This document shows positions 16,712-24,607 of a DNA stretch of 64,000 nucleotides, in pieces. Position 1 is the first letter of the stretch, and each line of letters opens with the position of its first letter. Made by a program: the position numbers and the translations under genes. The DNA comes from Aliivibrio sp. S3MY1 (lineage in GTDB: Bacteria > Pseudomonadota > Gammaproteobacteria > Enterobacterales > Vibrionaceae). The notes beneath the pieces were generated by a model. The model saw only the letters and a program-made list of their open reading frames with translations. It had not been told where the DNA came from and did not search any database. The DNA is taken from contig NZ_JARACO010000014.1 in the NCBI RefSeq assembly GCF_028765575.1, forward strand, positions 30,521 through 94,520, written 5' to 3'.

Positions 16712-19084
16712 ATGATAAAGCTCTCTCATTATTTTTTATTTATCCTTATTTTCACTTTACCTCAAGCCAGTTATGCAAGCTGGGGACTTTCTGACGAGCA
16801 ACCAATAAAGATCTCACCACAAGCACAAAAGATTGAAGAAAGCATTCATTCTCTGCCAGAGCAACACTTTTTCTCTAAAAATGATTACGCTCAGATAAAG
16901 CGTCTCTTATCGACGACAATTACCCAGCAGAAAAGACATGCCGAAGATCTTAAAAAAGCACTGGTTGATTATCGAAAAAATGGTAGTGAAGCTCATTGGT
17001 TAATCGTTGAAGCAGATCATCAATCACTAAACTCTCTCAATCTTAGTAAGCAGCTATTGCTACAATTAACCGACCAAATAACTAGGGATCAGTTAACAGG
17101 ATTTGGTCCCTATGGCGTAACGCAATTCTACGCTGAGCTATCAATCACTCGATTGAATATTGAATATTATCTGCATTATCAAATTCGAAGTTTTAAAAAT
17201 TTATTACGCGATTTACAAATTTCACCGGTACCTATTATCAGTGTTATTTTCAAAGTATTGTGTGTCTTTTTTGTATTCAGCTGGTGGCTAAAAAATAGTG
17301 CTCGCTTAATCTATGACTTTAAAAGATCAAAGCTCGAAGGTACGACAAAACCAAATATTATTATTAGAACTATTTGGTACTTTACTCGAGCCCATAAAGC
17401 GATTGCTTGGTTACTATTAATTACCATAACATTGCGAATTATCTCGACACTCCCAAGCCTACAACATCTTATTTTTCTTGAGATCTTTACGTGGTGGGTT
17501 TTAGGTGGTTCTATTGCCGTAAGCTTCATTCTAGAATTTATTTATCGTAACAGTAAACATAATAAGAAAGAGGTTATTGCTCGTCGATTAGCCACTATTC
17601 GTCACTATGTTTGGGGAGGAATTGTTGCCGGTGTTATTTTACAAATTTCATCTCGCACTCTTGGGGAAGGTACAATTTACGCATGGATCAATTCATTAGT
17701 TTATCTATTTTTTGTCCTTCTTACGGTTTATAGCCTAAAGCAATGGAAAGAAACGGTCTTTGAAAAAATTCACCTCTTAGATCCATTACCAGTATCTATT
17801 CAATGGGCAGTAAGAAATCAAAATACATTCCTGATCTCTATCGCAGCGACGGCTAGTGGTGCGGTTTGGCTCTCTTGGCGATCAATCCAACATAATGTTA
17901 TTAGCGTACTGTCCCAATACACCGCGTTTAGTCATGCTCTCGCGTATTTATTTAGAATTGAAGTCGCAAAACAAACAGAAGTCTCACGCGTACAATCTAA
18001 CCTAGTTCGGATCAAAGGAGCTGCCGCTTTTGATTATATTTCTCCGGGTTCAGAAGAATCAACATTAATTGAAGAGTATGCAAAAGAAGAAATGATGGCG
18101 CTTTCTCGTTACTTATTGACAGATAATCCTGCCGTGTGTGTTCTTTCAGGAGAGCGAGGCGTTGGCACAACCACCCTGCTTAATCGAATTATAAATAAAG
18201 TTAAAAATGCACAGCCACTGTATTTAAATTGCCCTTATGACGGCTACTCTGCTTTATTACCAGAATTTGCTAATCAATTAGGATTACCTGAAGAATCGAC
18301 TGAAAAAGATATTCTTCAGTATCTGCGAAACAGTGAAACCTGTTATCTATTGGCTTTTGATAATGCACAGCGCTTAGTTAAGCCTAAAGTAAATGGATTA
18401 GCGGACTTAATGAAACTGACCAACTTACTGCGTCGTGCTCGTAAAAGTCACCGCGTTGTATTAACCATTGAAAAATCGAGTTGGCGTTTTATCGATCGAG
18501 CTCGTGGGGAGCGTTTGCTGTTTGATTTAGTTACCTTCATGCCTAAATGGGATGAAAAACAGATAGCTCAACTGCTTGAATCTCGTATTACCACCACACA
18601 AGAAACCAAAACGAATGAAACTGTATCTTCTGTTTCATTCGATGGTTTAGTTCTTCCAAGACAATGGGACGAAGAAAATTTAACGGAAGAAGAGCGAGCA
18701 AGAAATGGCTTCTATCGTATTTTATGGGATTACTCAGATGGTAACCCTACGGTTGCATTACGCTTTTTCCGATTATCTTTACATCGTAATAAAGACACTG
18801 AAGCTGTGCTGGTTCGCTTATTCAAAGCCCCCCATTCAGATGACTTAGAGACAATGCCTAAACCAATGCTTGCAGTACTTCGTTCCATTGTACAATTGGA
18901 GATCGCCTCTCCTGCGGATGTCTGTGAATGCAGTCGTTTAAGTATGGCTGAAGTTATAAGTACATTACGATACTTTCAAAGCCGTGGATACATTGAATGG
19001 AATGACGAAAAAGCACGTATTTCCGATCACTGGTTCCGTCACATTACTAATGTGTTACATCGTCAACACTTACTGGTGAAATAA
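16712..19084 (+). CDS. Polytopic membrane protein with cytoplasmic degenerate P-loop (AAA/STAND-like) domain
   Basis: A 790-residue protein that I recognise only by architecture. Residues 1-22 are a signal peptide (ends ASYA-S). Residues 23-170 are predicted periplasmic and helical. About six membrane helices follow (near 172-194, 230-248, 253-278, 297-315, 318-342, 371-390). From about 440 onward lies a cytoplasmic P-loop ATPase-like domain: GERGVGTTT at 480-488 in the Walker A position, where the invariant Lys is Thr, and LLAFDN ending at 551 in the Walker B position. The C-terminus (about 705-785) looks like a winged helix. The stop codon is separated by one base from the MscS gene start, so the two are translationally coupled. 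It may gate or scaffold the channel; that is inference. Confidence 0.7.
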   Translation: MIKLSHYFLFILIFTLPQASYASWGLSDEQPIKISPQAQKIEESIHSLPEQHFFSKNDYAQIKRLLSTTITQQKRHAEDLKKALVDYRKNGSEAHWLIVEADHQSLNSLNLSKQLLLQLTDQITRDQLTGFGPYGVTQFYAELSITRLNIEYYLHYQIRSFKNLLRDLQISPVPIISVIFKVLCVFFVFSWWLKNSARLIYDFKRSKLEGTTKPNIIIRTIWYFTRAHKAIAWLLLITITLRIISTLPSLQHLIFLEIFTWWVLGGSIAVSFILEFIYRNSKHNKKEVIARRLATIRHYVWGGIVAGVILQISSRTLGEGTIYAWINSLVYLFFVLLTVYSLKQWKETVFEKIHLLDPLPVSIQWAVRNQNTFLISIAATASGAVWLSWRSIQHNVISVLSQYTAFSHALAYLFRIEVAKQTEVSRVQSNLVRIKGAAAFDYISPGSEESTLIEEYAKEEMMALSRYLLTDNPAVCVLSGERGVGTTTLLNRIINKVKNAQPLYLNCPYDGYSALLPEFANQLGLPEESTEKDILQYLRNSETCYLLAFDNAQRLVKPKVNGLADLMKLTNLLRRARKSHRVVLTIEKSSWRFIDRARGERLLFDLVTFMPKWDEKQIAQLLESRITTTQETKTNETVSSVSFDGLVLPRQWDEENLTEEERARNGFYRILWDYSDGNPTVALRFFRLSLHRNKDTEAVLVRLFKAPHSDDLETMPKPMLAVLRSIVQLEIASPADVCECSRLSMAEVISTLRYFQSRGYIEWNDEKARISDHWFRHITNVLHRQHLLVK

Positions 19085-19085
19085 T

Positions 19086-19961
19086 ATGCTTCGATTATTT
19101 GTTTTTCTTATTGCATTCAGCTTTGGACATACCGCATTAGCGGAAGATGCTCAATCACTTGATAATCTCCATCAATTCGCAAGTTTGATCCGCTGGAGTG
19201 GTGTTGCATTTTCATTCATCATAGTATTTGTTGCATGGTTATTGCTCCGCTTTACACAATCTATCGTTGATGGGATTAGTAGCCAATTTGCTCAACGTAG
19301 AATGTTAATGCAAAAGCTGCAATCCTTCTTTCAATTCTTTATCTATATGTCGACTGGCATCGCGGTATTCATGCTTAGTTTTCGAGTCGATGAAAGAGTA
19401 TTAGCGTTAATTGGTGGTACTCTCGCCGTCTCTATTGGTTTTGCATTAAAAGACCTTACGGCTTCTTTCATTGCGGGCTTAACCATCATGATTGATCGAC
19501 CTTTCCAGGTTGGGGATAGAGTGACATTCGAAGATAATTATGGGGACATTATTGCCATTGGTTTACGTTCAGTCCGTATGCAAACATTAAACGACGATAT
19601 AATCACGATACCAAACAACAAATTTTTAAATGAAGTCGCAATGAGCGGAAACTACGGTGCACTAGATATGCAAGTCGTTATCCCTTTTTACATTGGAATG
19701 GATCAAGACATAAACGCTGCTCGCGATATTATTCAAGAAGCGGCATCATCAAGTCGTTATATCCATTTACCAAAGCCTGTCGTAGTACTTGTTCAGCAGA
19801 CAATAACGGATAATTACTTAGCCATACAGTTAACATGTAAAGCCTATGTCGTCGATATTAAATTTGAAAAATTATTTGAAACAGATATTACACTGCGTGT
19901 AATGCAAGAGTTTAGAAAGTCAGATATCTACCCGCCTGCGATTGCGATACAAAGTAAGTAA
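19086..19961 (+). CDS. MscS-family mechanosensitive channel
   Basis: A 291-residue inner-membrane channel of the small MscS type. Signal-like first helix (1-19, ending HTALA), then two helices (about 35-60 and 80-100), then the Gly/Ala-rich pore helix ALIGGTLAVSIGFALKDL (about 107-124), FIAGLTIMIDRPFQVGDRV of the beta domain, and the MscS_C domain to the end. Such channels release solutes on hypo-osmotic shock. The gene overlaps functionally with the preceding P-loop membrane gene (1-bp spacing, TAA-T-ATG), implying fixed stoichiometry. The periplasmic sensor domains of MscK-type channels are missing here and might be supplied by the partner. Confidence 0.88.
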   Translation: MLRLFVFLIAFSFGHTALAEDAQSLDNLHQFASLIRWSGVAFSFIIVFVAWLLLRFTQSIVDGISSQFAQRRMLMQKLQSFFQFFIYMSTGIAVFMLSFRVDERVLALIGGTLAVSIGFALKDLTASFIAGLTIMIDRPFQVGDRVTFEDNYGDIIAIGLRSVRMQTLNDDIITIPNNKFLNEVAMSGNYGALDMQVVIPFYIGMDQDINAARDIIQEAASSSRYIHLPKPVVVLVQQTITDNYLAIQLTCKAYVVDIKFEKLFETDITLRVMQEFRKSDIYPPAIAIQSK

Positions 19962-20095
19962 TGATTGAAAGGCACTCTATATTAATAGAAGGCCTTTTCA
20001 AATATAGAATAAAGAACCGATTAATTTATCTCTCGCTGTCACCATATTTTATTGATAAAATAGCATTCTATATTGGCTAACTTCTTGGTTCTGTA

Positions 20096-20791
20096 ATGAA
20101 ATTAATGTTAAAAACCCTAATCTTATCGGCGTCATTATGCTCCTCTCTGGCCTTAGCTAATACTGAAGCTCACAATGATTACCTCAAAGGTACTGCTTAT
20201 TTAAACCAAGATAATTATAAAGATGCCATCACTTGGTTAACCAGTGCCGCAAATAATGGCTCTATCGAAGCACAAAATAAAATAGGCGTGATTTACGCGA
20301 AAGGCATTGGTACTGACGTTAATACGCACTTAGCAATTCAATATTTTACTAAAGCTGCAGCAAATGAAAGCTCCATGGCCTACTACAATCTTGGTAAGAT
20401 TTATGAAAGCCAAGAGAAGTTCTCAATCGCTATTGACTGGTATAATAAAGCCATTGACATGAATAATAGCAATGCTATGAATAACTTAGCTGATTTATAT
20501 CTTAATGGTAAAGACTTAGTTCAAAGTTCACATCAAGCAGAATTACTTTATATACAAGCAGCAGAAGCTGGAAACGCAACAGCAATGCGTAATCTGGGTT
20601 TTTTATATTTTAAAGGTTCTGAAGTTAAACAGGATATGGGAAAAGCCTATTTTTGGTTTAATTTAGCGGCTTCAAAAGCCTACCCTGATGCAGATAAATA
20701 TCGTGATTTTTCTGGCAAGAAATTGAACAAAACAAAAAGAGTACTGATCCAAAATAAAGCATTAGAATGGCTAGGAGAGCATTCAAAATAA
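20096..20791 (+). CDS. Secreted/periplasmic Sel1-repeat protein
   Basis: A 231-residue protein with a Sec signal peptide (1-21, ends LALA-N) and four to five Sel1 repeats (NGSIEAQNKIGVIYAKGIGT, AIDMNNSNAMNNLADLYLNG, AGNATAMRNLGFLYFKGSEV). No enzymatic motif. It follows the MscS gene by 134 bp on the same strand and is followed by a hairpin, so it has its own or a shared transcript. Possible periplasmic partner of the channel complex; unproven. Confidence 0.75.
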   Translation: MKLMLKTLILSASLCSSLALANTEAHNDYLKGTAYLNQDNYKDAITWLTSAANNGSIEAQNKIGVIYAKGIGTDVNTHLAIQYFTKAAANESSMAYYNLGKIYESQEKFSIAIDWYNKAIDMNNSNAMNNLADLYLNGKDLVQSSHQAELLYIQAAEAGNATAMRNLGFLYFKGSEVKQDMGKAYFWFNLAASKAYPDADKYRDFSGKKLNKTKRVLIQNKALEWLGEHSK

Positions 20792-20825
20792 ACCAATTAT
20801 TTACTTCCTATTCCAGTATGTTACC

Positions 20826-20855
20826 GAGTAGCCTTCTACATAAATAAGGCTACTC
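20826..20855. terminator. Hairpin between convergent Sel1 and Nudix-PAP2 genes
   Basis: Perfect 10-bp stem GAGTAGCCTT/AAGGCTACTC with a 10-nt loop. The downstream T-runs are interrupted on both strands, so termination may be only moderate. Confidence 0.65.
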
Positions 20856-20866
20856 AGTCCCTCTTT

Positions 20867-22342
20867 CTAATTATCTTTCTTTTTATGAGTTATCCCACGT
20901 GGCAACCAAGCCGATATTGTAAGAAGCATAAGTATTAGCGATAAATTTGCGACCGATTTTACTGTTAGAACCGTTACTGAACTGACTTCTAACGAATCTA
21001 ATAATAAACCCGTACCAAAACGCGCACTCACTACCATAATCAATAAAACAAACAAGGTAATAAAGCAAACCTTAATATTTAAGCTTGGCTGCTCTTTTGA
21101 TAACAGAATGGCTAAAACAACACCCCAGCACAGTGACGCCATATATAAATAATTCATATATTGCATAGTAAAAGCAATACCACTTGTTACTAAGGCTATA
21201 ATTACCCAAAATGGTAAACTTGCCATAACACGATACAACAAATCACCATGCTTACGCTGCAAGCTCGAAAAGTGAACGATAACCATCGCGCCTAACGCTA
21301 TCCCCACAATCGCATCACTCAAAAAGTGAATACCAAGCCAAATATGTGCAATTGATTGAGCGATGATCAATCCAATAAAGAATAGACCAAAGCGGCGTAA
21401 TGCTACTGATGAGATCTGCTTTCTCTTTAGTGAAAGATAGAATACCCCATAAACAACCGTAGCTAACATGGCATTCATACTTGGTAAACCAAAACCATTT
21501 GCTTGAGTGAGTTGTAATTGAGGTACATAAACAAATGGACGGGGTAACCCTAGCCCTTGCTTAGCTAGCCCTGTAAAAACAACGGTTAAAACAATGCCAA
21601 ATAATAAGGTGAGCGCACTTTCACGACCAAAATAGACAAGAGCGACAATAAATAGAAAATAGAAAAATATCTCCGTCCCTGTCTCATTTATTACTGTAAA
21701 AAACATTTTAATACTGATATTAATAACAGCAGGCAAACTATCTATACTTACTCGTAATGACGTTAATAACTGTAATTCAACTTGATGGATATCTGAGGCT
21801 TGGTCGACTAAATTATTCACCCATGTGATTTTATTATCACTCTCCAACGGCTTAGCGAACCAATGTTTAAGTTGCTCTAACTGTTCTGGGTAACGATATT
21901 TATCTGACTTAATCTTGTAAGGTTCTGTTAAATAAACAGCTCCAGTCTCTACACCATAATGTGGTGCAAACCATGATGGGATCCGATAAAAGCCATTACG
22001 GGTCTCCAAATCAAATACAATAATGTCCGAATCACTACGACAGCGGTAAATTGTCGCTTTTTCATCTTGATGTAATATCTCTTGTGCAGTTACAACTAAG
22101 CCAGCTTCTTCCCACACTTCTCGTTCCGCCGCTTCCTGTGGCGTCTCTCCTTCATCAATTAAGCCTCCGGGCAGTGACAATTTACCTGTAATTAACTCTT
22201 CAACAAGTACAATACGAAAACCATCATCGACCACACACACTGCCCCTTTTGGAATAAGAGTTTCATTCGCTATCGCTGACGTTGGGAGCAAAGTTGTAAG
22301 GAACATTACAAACAATGAAGCAAAAGTAAACCGCTTGTTCAT
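20867..22342 (-). CDS. Nudix hydrolase fused to a PAP2-like membrane domain (phosphatase site degenerate)
   Basis: A 491-residue fusion. Signal-like helix 1-25; then a Nudix domain with a perfect Nudix box at 60-82 (G60, E66, R74, E75, E78, E79, G81), probably in the periplasm. Six or so membrane helices from about 220 form a PAP2-type domain. PAP2 motif 1 is present (K261...R268-P269), but motif 2 reads PSMN (287-290) instead of PSGH/PSMH and motif 3 has His333 in place of Arg, with His339 and Asp343 kept. The Nudix half could hydrolyse a nucleotide-diphosphate or lipid-linked diphosphate. Stop overlaps the upstream GNAT gene: its start lies 4 bp inside the GNAT end, so the two are coupled. 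Confidence 0.8.
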   Translation of the reverse strand: MNKRFTFASLFVMFLTTLLPTSAIANETLIPKGAVCVVDDGFRIVLVEELITGKLSLPGGLIDEGETPQEAAEREVWEEAGLVVTAQEILHQDEKATIYRCRSDSDIIVFDLETRNGFYRIPSWFAPHYGVETGAVYLTEPYKIKSDKYRYPEQLEQLKHWFAKPLESDNKITWVNNLVDQASDIHQVELQLLTSLRVSIDSLPAVINISIKMFFTVINETGTEIFFYFLFIVALVYFGRESALTLLFGIVLTVVFTGLAKQGLGLPRPFVYVPQLQLTQANGFGLPSMNAMLATVVYGVFYLSLKRKQISSVALRRFGLFFIGLIIAQSIAHIWLGIHFLSDAIVGIALGAMVIVHFSSLQRKHGDLLYRVMASLPFWVIIALVTSGIAFTMQYMNYLYMASLCWGVVLAILLSKEQPSLNIKVCFITLFVLLIMVVSARFGTGLLLDSLEVSSVTVLTVKSVANLSLILMLLTISAWLPRGITHKKKDN

Positions 22343-22824
22343 ATCTCACTCTCTTTTAATGCTTTGCGTAAATAGTGTATATGATCTGTCATGCCTCGTT
22401 GATAATAGAAATTTAGTGCGCTTTGATTAAAATCCCATACTTCTACAAAAATCTCTCTAACTCCGTAATCCTTTAGCTCTTGTTCTATTCGTGTCATTAA
22501 TTGTTCAGCAACACCTTCCCTACGATGTTTTGATTCAACATACAGCTCATCTATCGTTGCCATCATCACAGGTTTACTTACGGTTGAAATCAATTCACAA
22601 AAATGCCCCGTCACAAAGCCAACAATCACACCGTCAAAATCTGCAACATATACCATGCAATCCGGATCATCTAAATAGCGAGAGATACTTTTCTCCTCTT
22701 CGATCTCAGACGCCGTTTTAAATAATTCAGGAGACTGTTGGTGATGCTCATCATGCAACTGATACATCATTGAGTTTAGGCAAAATAGATCGGTTTCTTT
22801 TGCTCGGCGAATAATTGGAGACAT
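22339..22824 (-). CDS. GNAT-family N-acetyltransferase
   Basis: A 161-residue GNAT enzyme if translation starts at Met at 22824 (MSPIIRRAKETDL), the usual GNAT beginning. The longer frame from 22875 would add a hydrophobic 17-residue leader that begins immediately after a T-run of a terminator, so I reject it. Acetyl-CoA-binding motif A is visible as ELYVESKHRREGVAEQLMTR. Substrate unknown. Overlaps the downstream Nudix-PAP2 gene by 4 bp. Confidence 0.85.
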   Translation of the reverse strand: MSPIIRRAKETDLFCLNSMMYQLHDEHHQQSPELFKTASEIEEEKSISRYLDDPDCMVYVADFDGVIVGFVTGHFCELISTVSKPVMMATIDELYVESKHRREGVAEQLMTRIEQELKDYGVREIFVEVWDFNQSALNFYYQRGMTDHIHYLRKALKESEI

Positions 22825-22873
22825 GTGAATACCAAATAAGAATAGAACCACAATTAGAGCATGATTTATAAAC

Positions 22874-22904
22874 AAAAAAAAGACTCTGTTCAGGTAGAGT
22901 CTTT
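22874..22904 (-). terminator. Terminator in the leader of the GNAT gene
   Basis: On minus, a 9-bp perfect stem AAAGACTCT/AGAGTCTTT (22879-22887, 22896-22904) with an 8-nt loop is followed by eight T. It lies upstream of the GNAT start on the same strand with no gene before it, so it must end a leader RNA, a small RNA, or act as an attenuator. Confidence 0.8.
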
Positions 22905-22949
22905 ATTCATAGAGCTATCTATCAATTTTAGTAATAATCGTTAGATACT

Positions 22950-23045
22950 ATGGCTCAGAAAAATGGTTATAAGGATGGCATCAGTATACGTTGTGTCGTT
23001 AGAGATCCTATGAACACTAATAAATTAATCGAACTCTTTAAATAA
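22950..23045 (+). CDS. Possible 31-residue small protein
   Basis: An ATG-TAA frame encoding MAQKNGYKDGISIRCVVRDP and 11 more residues (MNTNKLIELFK). The composition is protein-like (mixed charge, few rare residues) but there is no good ribosome site and no homologue that I recognise. It fills part of an otherwise empty 359-bp gap. It may equally be a remnant of a longer gene. Confidence 0.25.
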   Translation: MAQKNGYKDGISIRCVVRDPMNTNKLIELFK

Positions 23046-23234
23046 AAAAATGTCTGACGCTCTATAGCAATAAAAATACCTTACCTAATAGATATAGAAC
23101 ATCTATTTACCTTAAAAATTTGTTACACTATAGGGCAAGATCTATGAAATTAGCGCCTTTCCTTACTTTATTCTGACTATCAATAAGCGAATAAAGGTAC
23201 ACTCATCTCACTAAAACCTATTAAATGAATAATT

Positions 23235-23966
23235 ATGTTTTTTTCTTTTTCTCCTAAACATCGCACTTACGAATTTATCGTTTTTTTTCTGTTTATTTCA
23301 GTTATGGGAACGATTTTATTACTAACCCCTACCCCTGATTTATTCACATTATTACCGCCGTTTGAAAATGAACTTCTTAAATGGTTGAGTCGTTCAGCTG
23401 GTGAATACCTATTTATTCTTACCTTAGCGATTCTCTGTTCAATCCCTATTATTCAACGACTGTCTATAAAAAAAATCCTCTCTTTATACCTACAATTTGG
23501 CATTCTTCTCATACTCAGTTTTATGCTTAAAAGCGGTGTGAAAGCAATAACAGAGATCCCTCGTCCCTATACACAAGCCTTAGTACAAGTTAATCTTATT
23601 GCCAGTACTGAGCGTTTTTATTCATTAGATGAAGACAGCAAACAAGCACTGATTAACCATACAGAAAACAGAGTGAGCCCTGCCCGCATTGAACAATGGC
23701 GAGCAAGCACTAACTATTCATTTCCATCTGGACACACTATATTTGCCGCAATCTGTGTCTTATTCTGGGGTGGATTTTTATTACGTCATAAGCACTATCT
23801 TTTAACCGCTGCCGTCATTGCTTGGGGAGTAGGTGTTGGTTTTAGTCGTGTTTGGCTTGGTATGCACTGGCCTACAGATCTGATTGCTTCAATTATCAGT
23901 GCATCCATTTTAATATTATGTGTTCCTACTATTTGTTTAGAAAAAGAGTCAAATGCTGAAAACTAA
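23235..23966 (+). CDS. pgpB: PAP2-family membrane phosphatase (PgpB-like)
   Basis: A 243-residue inner-membrane lipid phosphatase; E. coli PgpB dephosphorylates phosphatidylglycerol phosphate and undecaprenyl diphosphate. All three PAP2 motifs are intact: KAITEIPRP (motif 1), SFPSGHT (motif 2) and SRVWLGMHWPTD (motif 3), the active site facing the periplasm. About six membrane helices. E. coli PgpB-like N-terminal region between motifs 1 and 2 is present (STERFYSLDEDSKQALINH), supporting PgpB rather than a generic PAP2. Contrast with the neighbouring fusion, whose motifs are broken. Monocistronic; its stop overlaps the end of the remnant on the other strand by 3 bp. Confidence 0.85.
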   Translation: MFFSFSPKHRTYEFIVFFLFISVMGTILLLTPTPDLFTLLPPFENELLKWLSRSAGEYLFILTLAILCSIPIIQRLSIKKILSLYLQFGILLILSFMLKSGVKAITEIPRPYTQALVQVNLIASTERFYSLDEDSKQALINHTENRVSPARIEQWRASTNYSFPSGHTIFAAICVLFWGGFLLRHKHYLLTAAVIAWGVGVGFSRVWLGMHWPTDLIASIISASILILCVPTICLEKESNAEN

Positions 23967-24094
23967 GACTCTCTTTCATACAAAATGATCCAAACCTTCT
24001 CGCCTGCTGGATGTAACTTAGCTTGATAACGATAAGCAGGCAACCAAGCATTTCCTTGATGTTCAAGAACCAATATTTTCAACACATCGATCAT
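23963..24094 (-). pseudogene. Remnant or C-terminal fragment of an unrecognised gene
   Basis: An open minus-strand frame ends at 23963 and reads MIDVLKILVLEHQGNAWLPA then YRYQAKLHPAGEKVWIILYE. The frame stays open with protein-like residues (KKAAERWQYIFLNSIFSSS) upstream to a stop at about 24178, but without an ATG. This looks like the surviving C-terminus of a soluble protein that has lost its 5' end. It could also be a real 43-residue protein. No family recognised. Confidence 0.45.
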
Positions 24095-24283
24095 TGATGA
24101 TGAGAATATTGAATTCAGAAATATGTATTGCCATCTTTCTGCAGCCTTTTTCGTATCTACGCTTAGCGTGCGTTATAGGTATTTTACAACACTAACTAAA
24201 TATTGAATAAATTGTGACTAATTATTCATTATTGTCGCCAACCAATTGACATTAGTAACAATAACTGTTTTAATATTCATGCT

Positions 24284-24356
24284 GGCTATCCTATAAACCC
24301 CTTTAACGGAGGTGTTTACATGGCCTGATGTTAGGATACTCGACCCTAACGTCAGA
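24284..24356 (+). other. Structured element upstream of the chemoreceptor gene
   Basis: Two hairpins can form: AAACCCCT/AGGTGTTT (one mismatch, about 24296-24319) and an 11-bp stem CTGATGTTAGG/CCTAACGTCAG (one T-G pair, 24326-24356). An alternative pairing TATCCTA (about 24288) with TAGGATA (about 24332) would exclude the second stem. No T-run follows. Does not match the GEMM or other riboswitch consensus that I know. About 250 bp before the gene start. Confidence 0.35.
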
Positions 24357-24607
24357 AATTGCACATCAACACACCTATTATCCAATGATAATAAATAACA
24401 TGTTGGTTATTATTTTTAATCGTTACGATTAACTTTATTCATTATAAATAATATCTAAAATCATCCATATTTATATGAGGTCACATATAAACATCGAGAT
24501 ACCTATAAGCAGATGATTAACTTTTATTCGTCTCTCATGATGCCTAATAATAAACAGTCTTTAAAACAATAATCACTTCTATTTTGATTATTAATGGAGT
24601 TCAAAAA

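Noticed and set aside
22825..22875. Longer start for the GNAT enzyme at 22875
   Set aside because: It would start directly at the T-run of a terminator and add a hydrophobic leader foreign to GNAT enzymes.
24284..24356. GEMM-type c-di-GMP riboswitch before the chemoreceptor
   Set aside because: The conserved GEMM core seen at 52963 is absent here.
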